Part shown: one piece after another, positions 1 through 11,855 of the stretch
Position numbering within the stretch: position 1 is the first letter of the stretch
Layout: every line of letters begins with the position of its first letter
Source: Plantago major
Lineage: Eukaryota; Streptophyta; Magnoliopsida; Lamiales; Plantaginaceae
Length of the DNA: 64,000 nucleotides
Direction of reading: 5' to 3'
NCBI GenBank assembly: GCA_026545765.1
Contig: CM048841.1
Coordinates: 2,322,512 to 2,386,511, forward strand
The notes under the pieces: generated by a model
What the model saw: the letters and a program-made list of their open reading frames with translations, nothing else
The model's database searches: none
What the model was told of the DNA's origin: nothing
Made by a program: the position numbers and the translations under genes

Positions 1-172
1 ATATTGCAGAAAAAGCATCTCACAATTGACACAATGTGAATATCAAAATCCCAAGAACTGCAAAACAGCACTAACAAATATTACCAGAAGAAAACAAGTA
101 GCTGGGTAAGTGACCAAAAAAAAAATACTATTGTCCTTGAAACGAATTTGTTATTATCTTAAAACAGAAGCA

Positions 173-2709
173 TCAAAGTCCAGCTAATGCCTCAGGCTCG
201 TCTACCACATGGCTTATCTTGGAAGTGGGCTTCGCCAACACATCAGTGAATTCTTGGTAAGGAGATTTACCAAACCGGGTCTCCTTCCAGAAATCAGGTG
301 TCAGATAGCTGTAGGTCTTAGACAAGCATTCAAAAGTCGCCTACAAATCAGATAAAGTAAATGATCAGTCAACTGAAAGGGATCAAGTGTTTGGCAGAAT
401 TCCTATGGGGATAACAAACGACATGACGTCAAATGGATCATAATCATTTGCAAAGGAGCTCATCATCAAGATAATAACAGACCACGACTGTAGCAAATGC
501 AGACTAATATACATCAGTAAGATACTAACAACACAGAACTAGAACCTAGCATAAAAAAAGTATCCAGGCTCCAGCATAGTTGCCGAACCAAATAAAGACT
601 GTATCTCCATACAAAGAACAGAGAAACAAATACATAGACACATATTCATCGTGAGAAATAAGAAAGGTACCATACAAGGTAAGCATAAACTAGATGAAAG
701 ATTCACTCAACTCAAAAATGGCATGGTAGAATCAGTGGTATTATATGATTAGAGAAATGAAAACAAAAGGCCAAATCGCAATCAGGTAAGGGCTCTATAG
801 GTCTCAACTGAAAAATGGTATAGTAGAACTAGAGTGAGTGCTATAAATCATTAAAACCACAATCAGAGGTTATAATCTAGAGAAATGAAAACAAAGGCCA
901 AATTGCAACAGGCAAGGATTCTATAGGTCTCAACAGAAAAATGGCATAGTAGAGTGAGTGCTATAAAACGATTCAAAAAGAATCAGAGGTCATAATCTAG
1001 AGAAACGAAAACAAAGGGCAAATCGCAATCAGGTAAGGGTTCTATAGGTCAACTGACTGAAGAATCATCAAAACACAGCTACATGCAGATTATTCCAAAT
1101 AACAGAAAACTAACCAAACAGATAACAGCTAAAAGTTCAGTCGAATATGACAACAATCATATCATACCGAAGTAATCCACCTCAAATACTACGTATATAG
1201 TCCCTACACCCACAAACATTATCCAGTAACAATCACAGGCCATACACAAATCAGGTCAGAAACACCCAAGTAATAAACCTCAAGATACTTACTACATGCA
1301 TCAAATTACATCCACATGCAATATCCAGTACTAATGAAAAGCCATTTACAAACAAATTCATCATAAGAAACAATCAAATTACAAACACAGATGCCTAAAC
1401 AAATAATAACAAACGAAGCAAAGACTACCTTGCCACAGCTAAAGTTCAATCCACATGGCAACAATCATACGGAACCAAAGTAATCCACCTCAAATACTAC
1501 ATACATTAGATTAATCCTAATATAGTCCCTACACCCACAAACATTATCCAGTAACCATCACAAGCAATGCATAAATCAGGTCAGAAACATGCAAGCAATA
1601 AACCCCAAGATACTACATATGCATCAAATGAATTCTTCGACAGTCCTACATTCACATTTCACGCACATAATATCCTGTACTAATGTACAATCAAATTCAT
1701 CATAAACGAACAATCAAATTACAAACACATGATAATAAACGAAGCAAACACTACCTTGATAAGGTTTCCAAGAGTCTTGGTAGAAAACTCAAACATATAC
1801 TAAAACCTATCAAAACCACAATTCAATACCAAACACAAAACTTCAAAAATCAACTCTTATTGAGTTAATATTCATCAACTCCGAGTTTCAACTCAATTGC
1901 CAAACACTTTCTTCTACGGTCCTACATCCACACATTGCCCTGTACTAATCACAATCCATGTACAACCAAATCATATCCATCATAAAAAACAACCAAAACA
2001 CAAAAACACAAATGCCTAAACAGATAACAAAAGCCTCAACAAAAACTACCTTCACAAAGTTCCCAAGAGTCTTAGTCGACCCCCTCGAAGAGGTAAACAC
2101 GTCATCAATCCCCGCAAACTGCAACACCTTCTTCGGCACACGCGCCGCGACAATCCCCGCACCACGAGGAGCCGGCACCATCCGCACCGTAACCGATCCA
2201 CATTTCCCAGTCACCTTACACGGCACCGTATGCGGCTTCCCAATCTTATTCCCCCAATACCCCCTCCTCACCGGAATCAACGACAGCTTCGCCAGAATAA
2301 TCCCTCCACGAATCGCAGTCGCAACCTCCTTAGCACACTTAACCCCCAGTCCGACATGTCCATTGGTGTCTCCAACCACCACAAACGCCTTGAACCTGGT
2401 CCTCTGTCCAGCACGGGTCTGCTTCTGCACAGACATGATCTTCATCACCTCGTCCTTGAGAGAAGGGCAGAGGAGATCGATGATCTGGTACTCCTTGATT
2501 GGGAGAGAGTGGAGGTAGATCTGCTCTAGGGATTTGATTTTGCCCTCTTTCACCAATCGGCCGAGCTTGGTGACAGGTACCCATTTCTCCTCCTCCGGCT
2601 CACGGCGAGGACGACGGCCACCGCGACCACGTCCGCCACGGTCTCCACGGCCACGGTCACCGCCGAATCCGCGGCTGAAGCCACCACGTTCTCCGCCTCT
2701 TTCAGCCAT
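173..2709 (-). CDS. RPS2: 40S ribosomal protein S2 (uS5), two exons
   Basis: Structural protein of the small cytosolic ribosomal subunit, lying near the decoding centre. Exon 1 is 2050-2709 and exon 2 is 173-340, with a GT-AG phase-0 intron between (donor GT at 2048-2049, acceptor AG at 341-342). The joined frame gives 275 residues, the usual plant length. Visible: the N-terminal RG-rich tail ([18 protein letters not shown]), the S5 dsRNA-binding fold ([34 protein letters not shown]) and the S5 C-terminal domain ([18 protein letters not shown]). Exon 2 gives [19 protein letters not shown] and ends TGA at 173-175. The ATG at 2707-2709 opens the conserved MAERGG start. Without splicing the frame would run into intron sequence after GNFVK, which is not ribosomal protein. 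The gene looks intact. The unusual part is the duplicated intron (see separate entry). Confidence 0.95.
700..1900. repeat. Tandem duplications inside the RPS2 intron
   Basis: Two sets are visible. A unit of about 125 bp (marker ctataggtctcaac, tagtagagtgagtgctataaa, aatctagagaaa) occurs at about 770-895, 895-1020 and partly to 1060. A longer unit of about 325 bp (marker tccctacacccacaaacatt) starts near 1201 and again near 1525; the preceding stretch with aagtaatccacctcaaatac is also repeated, at 1170 and 1480. Pieces of the exon 1 end with its splice donor are copied near 1415-1440 and 1745-1785. No open reading frame of note. Confidence 0.75.
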
Positions 2710-2830
2710 GTTTGAGTGTAGTGTTTGTGATGACGGCTGCTCTGGTCTGTAGTGTGTAGTGGACTGATGCTAACCCTAACTGTGATGTCTATATGTGGAT
2801 TTGATGGTGTAGTCGGGCATTCGGGTCGGG
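2710..2830 (-). promoter_or_regulatory. RPS2 5' region with telo-box-like motif
   Basis: Directly upstream of the RPS2 ATG. The sequence AACCCTAA at 2772-2779 matches the telo-box, a motif established in promoters of plant ribosomal protein and translation genes. It lies about 65 bp from the start codon, so it may be in the leader or core promoter. No clear TATA box is seen, which is common for ribosomal protein genes. Confidence 0.45.
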
Positions 2831-3054
2831 TATTCGGTATATGACCACTGTCCTTACAACACGGCGTCCAGAAAGTCTTTTAGTCGGTTTCGCATAATAC
2901 TTTAACATAGCCTTCTCAAAACAAACATTTTTAACAGATGAATAGTGACTCGATTTTATATGAGTGAATGTAGATTTATTTAAGTTGTATGACAGACATG
3001 AAAACTAATAAATACTAAATAGTGACTTAACATAGTTCATACTTCCATAAGAAC

Positions 3055-3258
3055 AGTTTAAAACTTTGTTTTTTGTTGTCATTTTTTTTATTCTGATTAA
3101 TCTTAAACTGCAAATGTAAAATGTTCAATTTTTTTATATAATGAAACTTTAGGGGCTAAATTTTCAGTATATAAAAAAAATTGAACATTTTACATTTGCG
3201 GTTTAAGATTAATTCGTATTCAAAGTTGGACAATTATTGAAAATCAAAGTTTTAAACT
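3055..3258. mobile_element. Foldback MITE-like element
   Basis: An almost perfect inverted repeat: the arm at 3096-3140 (attaatcttaaactgcaaat...) is the reverse complement of 3168-3213, separated by about 27 bp. The outer ends also pair (agtttaaaactttg at 3055 and caaagttttaaact ending 3258). No coding capacity. It is typical of a stem-loop MITE; the superfamily cannot be told from the ends. Confidence 0.65.
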
Positions 3259-3829
3259 CGTTTTATTGAAGAAATGATTAGCTAAACAGTCCATTTTACA
3301 TTAGGTGTATTAAAACATATCGAAAAGATTGAAGAATCAAGCCGATGTCAATTTTCGGTCTGCTAAGTTTAACTTCATCTATTCTTAGTAATTTTCGATA
3401 CACAAATGAGAATTACCTGAGCTGTATGGAAAACCGAAATTCTATAAATGTGATACTACAATATTATGTGGGTAAATTTGGATTTACCAAATGTTGTACT
3501 GTGAAGGTTTACATATTTAAAGGGTTTGCATGATACTGTGGTTGGTGCAATAGACAGCAGAATAACGATTCAAGGTAAAGTTTGCTCAACGGGCTACCCA
3601 CATGAATGATGTTTAGTATCATCCATATCTTTTTTCTCATTAAACTTATATATTTGTGATATATAAATGTACATATCATATTTCACTCATTAAGGGTTGT
3701 TTTCATCATTATCTTTTACTAGTATTTTAGATTTTTATCGAACCGTAACTAAAATTTCAGTATTCTTCCACTACTATTCCTCAAGGTAGGTATGGAGGAA
3801 CAAGCTTATTACATGTATTTTAAAAATGA
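3259..3829. other. Intergenic, AT-rich, no gene seen
   Basis: Only a short open frame (3345-3533) without recognisable features. No repeats, RNA gene or promoter that can be supported. Confidence 0.5.
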
Positions 3830-4948
3830 GTAATTTAGGGAATGTGAAATCTCCTATGTATAGTTTGGTTAAATAGAAGTGAAATTTCATTGAGTCCGTC
3901 TTGCGAAAGACCCCTATATATAGGAAAGTCCCGAAAGTCCCCTTCAAACATTAAAACTAGACAATTATACCATTTTTCTTGACTTGGCTTTCTGATGGTT
4001 TTTCGCGGATATTTTGACCCGGATTCATTAAAAACGGGTCAAGTAAAAACTAGACAAGATAATGTAAAACTATACAATATAATGTAAATTTAATATCATA
4101 TAAAAACTAGAGAATTTCTTTCATAAACTAGACAATATAATGTAAAAACTAGACAATATAGACAATTATGTTACACTGAGTGAGTAAATTTCTGGACAAG
4201 TAATAAAACTAGACAATTCATTTACAAAACTAGACAATTCAGTTACAAAACTAGACAATATGTCGTAAAAACTAGACACTAATTTTTCTTCGATTGCTTT
4301 AGTTTCTTCAGAGCATTCTTCTTCAAATCATCCAATCCACCCTCTTCAAAATCATCATCAGCATTAGGTCTCTTAGATCCTTGAGAAGCTTTTTCATCAG
4401 CAGCTTTCTTTGCTTCTAGCTTTTTCAACTTACATAAAAACTAGACAATACATACTAAAAACTAGACAGTTCAAAACAACTGCACAACATAAAGATATAA
4501 CATGAAAAAACTAGACAGATATTGTTAAAAACTAGACCATATGTGTTAAAAGCTAAAACATAATGTATTTACAAAAAAACTACACAATATATGTTAAAAA
4601 CTAGACAATTTCACGCAAAAAAAACATATATACATTCAAACTAACACTGAACAAACTAGATAATTTTGACTAAAATGTAGACCATTTATACAAAAAACTA
4701 AACGAAATCGGGAAAAACATAAGTGACCTGAAAATCGAGGAAACGACAAGGTAATGACTTATGTGTGTTGAGTAGTCGGAGATTCGCCGGAGAAGACAAC
4801 CGAAAAGCTTCGAAGTCCGGTCAACAATTTTGAAAGTCGACAAAACGAAAAATCAAAACCAATAGAAAGGTAGATCGGCTCATGAGCTACTCAAATATGC
4901 AATCGAATTTAGTATTGGTGGCCGGACGACGGATTTAGTGGTGGTTTT
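3830..4948 (-). mobile_element. End of an apparent DNA transposon (element D) with a CTAGACAAT motif array
   Basis: About 15 copies or near copies of AAAACTAGACAAT occur between 3950 and 4670, at irregular 18-60 bp spacing and nearly all on the plus strand. They surround a short minus-strand coding remnant (4279-4431). The right edge falls at an (AG)n run where the retrotransposon gag frame begins (4949). Similar motifs (aaacatagacaat) flank the other gag break point after 36214. Dispersed short motifs near an element end resemble transposase-binding sites; that reading is inference. The left edge is approximate and no terminal inverted repeat was found. Confidence 0.45.
4279..4431 (-). pseudogene. 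C-terminal exon remnant of an unrecognised lysine-rich protein
   Basis: On the minus strand 51 codons, including a TAG stop at 4279-4281, run without interruption. They encode a highly charged tail (KLKKLEAKKAADEKASQGSK, then DDDFEEGGLDDLKKN, ending KQSKKN). It is preceded by a T-rich stretch ending in AG, which fits a splice acceptor. No upstream exon is found nearby, so it looks like the last exon of a transposon-carried gene whose body was deleted. The family is not recognised; a transposase or accessory protein of element D is possible. Confidence 0.4.
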
Positions 4949-6178
4949 AGAGAGAGAGATCGACGGTCCAGATATCTCCAACATTGAAAACTGTCTTATG
5001 GCTGATGAGGTAACACATACTTCTTGTTACACTTATGAAAGTGATGAGGAAGAAATTAAAGATCTAGAGAATCTCAGAAAAGAACTTGATATCTATGAAA
5101 GAGAGTTTCTAATGATCCGTGCGAGAGCTGAAAACCTAGAGGAAGAAAAGAATTTTCTTGCAAAGGAAAGTTCCCATTTGGTTAAGATATCTGAGAAAAA
5201 GGACGCTGAAAATGTGTTTCTCAAAGCTCAGATATCTGAGACTGAAAAGTCACATGAAGAAGCAATGGCTGAACTTCAAAAGAAATATGAAGATCTTCTT
5301 TCTGAGAACAAGGAACTCAAAAAGAAAGAATTATCTTTTCAATCTTATGCCAAAGCTAGTGACACTCTTACTGAAGTGCAATCTTACTTAAGAGATCCTT
5401 CAGAGAAAACAGGACTTGGGCTGAGAACACAAACTGACTGTTCTACCACTCTGAATAAGAGTGAAGAAAGAAGAACATTCATAACTACTCAGCAAGATGG
5501 TTCCCATACAATCTACAACATCGGTCAGAAGACCAAGATTGTAGACAAAGGAAAGGCAGTTGCGAATACTCCTTTGTGGGAAAAACAAGTCAAACAGATG
5601 AAAAGAAACATAACCGAAAAGTGTGAACACCCACAGTGCTATGTCTCTCAAAAGGGTAGAATTGCAGGAGCTGGCAAATTCTCCCATGTCACTTTTTCTG
5701 GAAAAAATTGGACCAACCAGAGACTAGCAAAGCTGCTGAGAAAAGATCTCAAATAGCTTCAAGTGCTCGAAATGGTATTGGCTATAGAAGCATCGGAAAA
5801 CAACTTGCTCATGAGTACAAGCAGGAGCAAGAACGATGGCTGAAGGCTAGAATTGCTCAAAGCAATTATCAGAAGTGGAAGTTAAATCAAGCCACTGAAA
5901 ATCTGAATGCCAGGGCTAGAAGAAATCTGGAAAGGAAAGCTAAGTTTGCTGAAAAGCAAACTCAGAAACCTAACAGGTATCTGAAAGCACCAAGAGGAGC
6001 ACCTAGGAACACTCCAAGGAAGAAAATAGTTCTTATTAATGATAACATTCATTCAACTAGAATTCCTCCTTATGTTCCTGTCAGACAAAAGAATGTTCCA
6101 AGGAAACTTATTCAAAAATGGATTCCAACTGGAAGATCTTTTAATCCTGACGGTTCCATTAAAGATATGAGAACCTAA
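4949..6178 (+). pseudogene. Gag C-terminal half of the giant copia element, coiled coil and basic tail
   Basis: Frame 1 runs from the (AG)n junction to a stop at 5756. It starts with a CLMADE segment and an acidic ESDEEEIKDLE stretch typical of copia gag, followed by a long heptad-rich coiled coil (residues ~30-150). A second frame, 5708-6178, continues as a basic KR-rich protein (HEYKQEQERWLKARIAQ, then RARRNLERKAKFAEK). The change of frame is -1 and coincides with A AAA AAT at 5702-5708, so this is either a homopolymer indel or a ribosomal frameshift site. The 5' half of the gene, with zinc knuckle, is at 35002-36214. Gag would form the cytoplasmic virus-like particle. Confidence 0.65.
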
Positions 6179-6196
6179 TCTCATGTTTCCTGTTAT

Positions 6197-7702
6197 GTGC
6201 AGAACGCTTCTTGGACTAAAGCACAATGGCTATTTGATAGTGGATGCAGAAAACACATGACAGGAGACAAAGCAAATCTGGTCGGTTACAAAGCTTGCAA
6301 TACAGGACCAGATATCAGATTTGCTGGAGGAGAATTAAATCCCTCTCTGGGATTTGCAACGTCAAATTGGGATCATTAACAATCACCGACGTATTACATG
6401 TTAAGGATTTGAAATCTGATCATTTAGCATGAGCCGGTTTGCGACAAAGGTTTCTTGTGAAATTCAAAGCAAAATCGCAAACTTATTGACAATGAGTCAA
6501 AGCGATAGTCTTGGTTGCTCGGCGGAAAGGTAGTCTTTATGTTGCCGATTGGGCATACGCCCTGTTGAAGAATGTCTCATGGTGAGTCAATCAGTCACTG
6601 GAAAACCTTGGTTATGGCACAAAAGAATGAGTCACTTGAATTTCAAAACTCTGAACAAACTTGCCAAGAAAGAATTAGTGGTTGGTCTTCCCAAAACATC
6701 TTCGAAAGGATGGTATCATTCTTCATGTCGGATGGAAACAATCCAAGATCTCTTTCAGTCCAAAACCGACACTCTAGTGTTAGACCAACGCAACTATTAC
6801 ACATGGATCTTTTGAATCATCCGCAACTAGTTATGCAGGAAAGAAGTATATGCAGTTGTTGTAGATGACTTCTCAAGATTCACTTGGTTGTCTTCACGAA
6901 ACACAAATCGATGCCGGTGGAGATACCAAACTTGCTGAAAAAGCTTGAAGTCATGAAAAATGACAAGGTATCTGCAATCAGAACAGACCATGGTACTGAG
7001 TTTGTCAACCAGTACATAAAGGAGTTTTGTACCTGCAAAGGTATACAACACCAACTTTCCTCTGTAAGAACACCTCAACAAAATGGTGTTGCAGAAAGGA
7101 AAAACAGAACCCTTAAAGAAGCTGCAAGGACAATGCTAGCTGACACTGAAATAAGTGAAGTTTATTGGGTTGAAGCTATAAACACAGCATGCTACACTCA
7201 GAACAGATGCTTGATAAATAAACACCATGATAAGACCCCCTATGAAATCTTGGTTGGTAGACCCCCTAATATCAAACATCTGTGAGTATTTGGTTGTAAA
7301 TGTTTTGTTCTCAACAACGGAAAAGAATATCTGAGAACATTTCAACCAAAAGCGGATGAAGGTGTATTTCTTGGTTATTCTATGAATATCAAAGCTTACA
7401 GAATTTACAACAAAAGAACAAAGAAGATTGAAGAATCAGTTCATGTTGTATTCTATGAAGGAAGTAAGAAAACACCTCTCACTGATGAAATCTCAGAAAA
7501 GTTCAAAGAACTAATAATAAAGGATTCTGAAAAAGAACCCTCAGAAAGGAAAAACATTATTGTGGAAAGTGAGGATGACTCTGACGAAGAAAAGCATGAA
7601 TTGCCTAGTAACAACCAGATGACTCACTTACATGATGAAGAATTTCCTAAGAAACTTCCAGAAATGGAGCAGTTCTCGAGAACCTTCATCATGAAGAGAT
7701 AA
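6197..7702 (+). pseudogene. Copia pol, protease and integrase (broken)
   Basis: Protease: WLFDSGCRKHMTGDK near 6228 holds the D-S-G active site. Then comes the integrase zinc-binding start (WHKRMSHLNFKTLNKLAKKE near 6620) and the catalytic core with the D,D-35-E residues: VVDDFSRFTW (~6860), IRTDHGTEF (~6980) and NGVAERKNRT (~7085). The core-to-C-terminal frame 6884-7285 is clean and then meets TGA at 7283-7285, where CGA is expected, followed by the FGCKCFV region up to 7702. At least four breaks lie between 6380 and 6880. One at 7676 restores if CTCGAG is read as CTCTGAG. Several breaks share this CG-for-CTG pattern (see findings). Confidence 0.8.
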
Positions 7703-7722
7703 CTGAAAATGAGACTGCTGAA

Positions 7723-9537
7723 ATGCAAGTTCCAGATATCTCTAACACTGAAAAAGTGTCAGATATCCTTGACATTTCCCAAGTGTCAGATATCCCAGAT
7801 ACTGAAAAAGTATCAAATCTTAATCTTGGTGATTCACATTCAGATCACTTAGATGTTGATCCTACTAGCACTAAACCTATGATGAGGTGGATCAAGGATC
7901 ATCCTGCAAAAGTTGTAATTGGACCAATTAATCAAGGTATTAGGACTAGGAGCAATAGCGAAAATGCTAATTCTCTCTTTGGATGTTTTATCTCAGATAT
8001 TGAACCAAAAACCATTGAAGAAGCATTAAGAGACCAAGACTGGATCTCTGCGATGCAAGAAGAGTTGGATCAATTTGAGAGAAACAAAGTCTGGAAACTA
8101 GTTCCATTTATTGAAGGAATTTCTGTGATTGGAACTAAGTGGGTTTTCAGAAACAAAATGAATGAATCTGGTGAAATAACCAGAAACAAAGCAAGATTGG
8201 TTGCCAAGGGATTTACCCAGACTGAAGGACTAGACTTTGATGAGTCATATGCACCAATTGCCAGATTGGATGCAATTAGACTCTTTCTAGCCTTTGCAGC
8301 TCATAGAGATTTTAAAGTTTATCAAATGGATGTCAGGAGTGCATTCTTAAATGGTGAACTTGCTTAGGAAGTCTATGTTGAGCAACCACCTGGCTTTGAA
8401 GTTTCCTCAGAAAGTAGAATGGTCTATAAATTACAGAAAGCTCTATATGGACTGAAACAGGCTCCCAGAGCATGGTATGACACTTTGGCCAAATACCTTC
8501 TGGAAAGTGGTTTCAAGAAAGGTGAAGTTGATAAAACTTTATTTACCTTGAATCACGACGGGAAACTACTCTTAATTCAAGTATATGTTGATGACATTAT
8601 ATTTGGATCTAAGGACAAGCAACTTTGTGATGACTTTGCAAATCTCATGAAAAGCAAGTTTGAGATGAGCATGATGGGAGAAATGAATTATTTCATAGGA
8701 TTGCAGGTCAAGCAACTCAATGATGGAATATTCATCAGTCAAACAAAGTATGCAAAGGATATGCTCACAAAGTTTAATCTAAAGCCTTCTGAAAAGAATG
8801 CTAGGATACCTATGAGCATTGGAACCAAAATGACCTATACTGAATCAGACAAGAGTGTTGAAGAACATAAGTATAGGAAATTGATAGGTTCACTACTCTA
8901 CCTTACTGCAAGTAGACCTGATATTCAATATGCTGTTGGAGTGTGTGCTAGATTCCAGACAAATCCAATGCAAACACACTACAACATTGCTATGAAAATA
9001 TTAAGGTACGTAAAAGGTACAGTAGATGTAGGACTGTGGTATCCCAAAGAAAGTGGATTGAGTTTAGCTGGTTATTCAGATGCTGATTATGCTGGATCAA
9101 TGCTTGATAGGAAAAGTACATCAGGGACATGCCAGTTTCTGGGTGCTAGACTTATCTCATGGTTTAGCAAGAAGCAAAACTCAATTGCAACTTCTACCAC
9201 AGAGGCTGAATATATTGCTGCTGGTTGTTGTGCAACGCAAATACTGTGGATTCAACAACAACTTAAAGACTATGGACTCAATGAAGAGAAAACTCCCATT
9301 TTCTGTGACAACACAAGTGCTATTGCGATTACACAGAATCCTAAGTTTCATGCCAGAACAAAGCACATTGATGTTAGACACCACTTCATTAGAGATCATG
9401 TTGAAAAAGGCAATATAGAGATACTCAAGATTGGCACTGAAGACCAACTTGCAGATATCTTCACTAAGCCACTACAAGAAAGTAGATTCTTAGCCTTAAG
9501 ACACAGTCTTGGACTAATAGAACTACCTTTGAACTGA
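7723..9537 (+). pseudogene. Copia pol, reverse transcriptase and RNase H
   Basis: RT motifs in order: [52 protein letters not shown], the LYGLKQAPRAWY box and the catalytic YVDDIIFGS (~8583). RNase H follows with YSDADYAGSM, STTEAEYIAA, CDNTSAI and DIFTKPL, ending with TGA at 9535-9537. One in-frame TAG at 8365-8367 (before EVYVEQPPGFE) is the only break in about 1.8 kb, so this part is well preserved. Upstream of RT is a serine/aspartate-rich linker with repeated VSDI units. It would synthesise cDNA from the element RNA. Confidence 0.9.
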
Positions 9538-9550
9538 AAAAGTTCACATA

Positions 9551-9639
9551 TCTGGAACGGGTATCCAGAGAAGAGAAATCTGGAACGGGAATCCAGAAAA
9601 GAGAATAGAGAAAAGAGGTATCTGGAACGGGAATCCAGA
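9551..9639 (+). repeat. Three short dyad repeats between pol and the downstream region
   Basis: TCTGGAACGGGNATCCAGA occurs at 9551, 9579 and 9621. Each is a small dyad (TCTGGA with TCCAGA) with a seven-base loop. They lie just after the RNase H stop. Function unknown. Confidence 0.6.
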
Positions 9640-10155
9640 AAGGAGAAAACAAAAAGGCTAAAGAGCAAAAAGAAAGCTTAAAGATCTCTGAGACAGGAAC
9701 TCAGATATCTGGATCACTCTATGAACAGAGAACACTAATTAAGGAGAATAGTACAACTATCTGTAGTCAACTACTCTCTTGAATTGCGCATTATTTCTAT
9801 CTTTGTGAAAAACTTGGAAAAATTCTAAGTATAAGACAGACTCAGATGCACACAGTGTCCTTGGTCAAACAAAAATGTGATTCAGATAGCTAATAGCCAA
9901 AATTCATTGAATGGGCACAACTACATTTGTTGATTGTGATCATTGATGTAGAAGAAATGAAGACCATTGATGAAACAAAGCGTTTGATCTGAGCAATGAA
10001 AACTAATTCGCAGTAAATAGTGGACTGTAAAAATTCCGACAAAAGCCCACTTTGCATTTATTGCCAAAGTTACTTTTGCTCATGCCGGCTTGCAAATCAC
10101 AGATACGTACACACAAAATCAATTTTTATGTATTTGTCTGTTGAGATTCACTTGC

Positions 10156-10361
10156 TATATATATATATAGGATTTTGGCAAAGAAAATCACTTTTGCCTA
10201 ATCCGAAATTTCAACTTGCATCAAAACAGCAAAAACCTTCTCCTGATCCTCTGCAACATCTCTGAAAATCTCTGCAAATCCTGATTAAGTTTTTCTGAAA
10301 AGAATCACTCAATCGAATCTCTTTCAAACACAAGCTTCAAATCCCTATACTATATAAAGAG
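10156..10361 (+). promoter_or_regulatory. Possible internal promoter and leader of the downstream gene
   Basis: A TATATATATATATA run at 10156-10169 lies about 190 bp upstream of the ATG at 10362. The stretch between is C/A/T-rich, like a plant 5' UTR, with no obvious ATG before 10362. A second TATATAAA sits only about 10 bp before the ATG and is too close to serve it. Promoter activity is inference from sequence only. Confidence 0.35.
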
Positions 10362-11588
10362 ATGGCTCCCAAGAACACTTCTACCCAGAAATCCCAATCC
10401 TCCACTGGTAATGCTGAAAAGCAAGCACCAGAGTTGGTTATCATAAACAATCGACTAATTGGAGAGTTTAATCCTGACCACTGGACTTCAAATCACAGGA
10501 TGATTTGGGGTGGCGCCATGGTTGAGGAATACCTAACGGCTGCGATAGAAAACCAAGCTGACAGAAAACTAATACTTGACATGCTTGAAAACGCAAACAT
10601 CAAGGGTTTTCTATCTGCTCGCCCTAGTGGAATTTCATCACTCGATGTGTTGGAATTCTACAATAACTCCAGGATAATTTCATGTGTTTCTGAAGGCACT
10701 GCACAAGTGTCTATCAAGACTTGATCGAGAAAGGAAATCCTTCTGGACTTGAAAACTTTCTGCAAGTTGTTTGAACTTCAAAATCTTGGAAAGGATTTTG
10801 AAATTAACACCAAGGATGATGATCTCCTTGAAGGTGTTAAACAACTGTACAGTGATGTGTGTGATCTTGAAAAATCAGATACACCCACTGAGTTCAAGCT
10901 TGCTGACATCCGAACCAGACATCTGATGGTTCACTAGGATGTATTGGCATGTATCCTTCACGGATGCTTTGATGGTCTCTGTGGAGGTCTTGACCAGATA
11001 AGCTAAGAACGGTGGATGATGATGTTCTTGCTGAATCAACAAGACAGAAGGCTGGAAAACCCCTTCAACTGGGGAAAGTACGCCTTCATGAAATTTGTGA
11101 AGAAGGTACAAGGCTTCGAGCCTAAGATTGCCAAAGGACTAGCTGAGCCAAAGGCCACAGTTAACTATGGTCTGAAAATATGCCACTTACTGGAGAAGCT
11201 TGGCATTGAGTTCGAGAGAGGCAATTTGAAATAGCAATGACAACAACTTTCTATAAGTATGAGAACACGAACATGATGAAAATGGTTGCTGGGTCTCTGA
11301 AAGGTTCTAAGAAGCGCAAGTCCGAGAAGATATCCGAGGAAAAGGTTGCGACAAGAAGCCCGAACTTCAAGGAAGAAGTCTGGCAAAAGCGAAGACACAC
11401 CCATTGAGGTTGTCGATTCCCAGATATCTACGGGCATTTCTGATGAACTGATCAATGCAGATGAACTCATAAATGCCGCCAAAGAGTTCATATCTACTGA
11501 ACAAGTAGATACAGCAAGAGAAAGTGCTTTCCGAAATGTGAAGACTATCACAGAAAGCCTTGCTGATGAACTTATCAATCTTTGCTAA
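10362..11588 (+). pseudogene. Env-like / plant transposon protein-like N-terminal domain after pol
   Basis: Starts MAPKNTSTQKSQSS. The frame from 10362 continues through 10749-10937 and 11016-11234, broken only by in-frame stops at 10722, 10935 and near 11004. Recognisable stretches: GFLSARPSGISSLDVLEFYN and KTFCKLFELQNLGKDFEI, later KKVQGFEPKIAKGLAEPKA. The layout (short N-terminus, GFL...FYNN core, helical segment, KGxA motif) recalls the plant-specific 'putative plant transposon protein' and env-like products located 3' of pol in SIRE-type elements; this is from memory and not tested. The last part, 11260-11588, changes frame at sites where CG stands for an expected CTG. No transmembrane segment is evident here. 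Confidence 0.5.
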
Positions 11589-11855
11589 ATCGTGGACAAT
11601 GACCAAGCCCTATCTGCGAAATAGCGGAGTAATGGACCAATCGGTTCCAACAATGATGAGAGATCGATGATGAAGAAGATGATCTAGTCATCTCTCAAGT
11701 CCTACAAAAGCAAAAAGGGCCAAGGATTCTTGTCTGATGGCGGTGATAAGGTATCGAAGAAGAACTACACCAATGGTTCTTGAGCCTATAGCAAAGGTTG
11801 TTGGTGTAAATACATCATCGAGAATGTCTCTTATGCTCAACTTCAAGAAGCCCTG

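Noticed and set aside
1958..2752. Plus-strand open frames opposite RPS2 (186, 99 and 72 codons)
   Set aside because: Antisense shadows of the GC-rich RPS2 exon.
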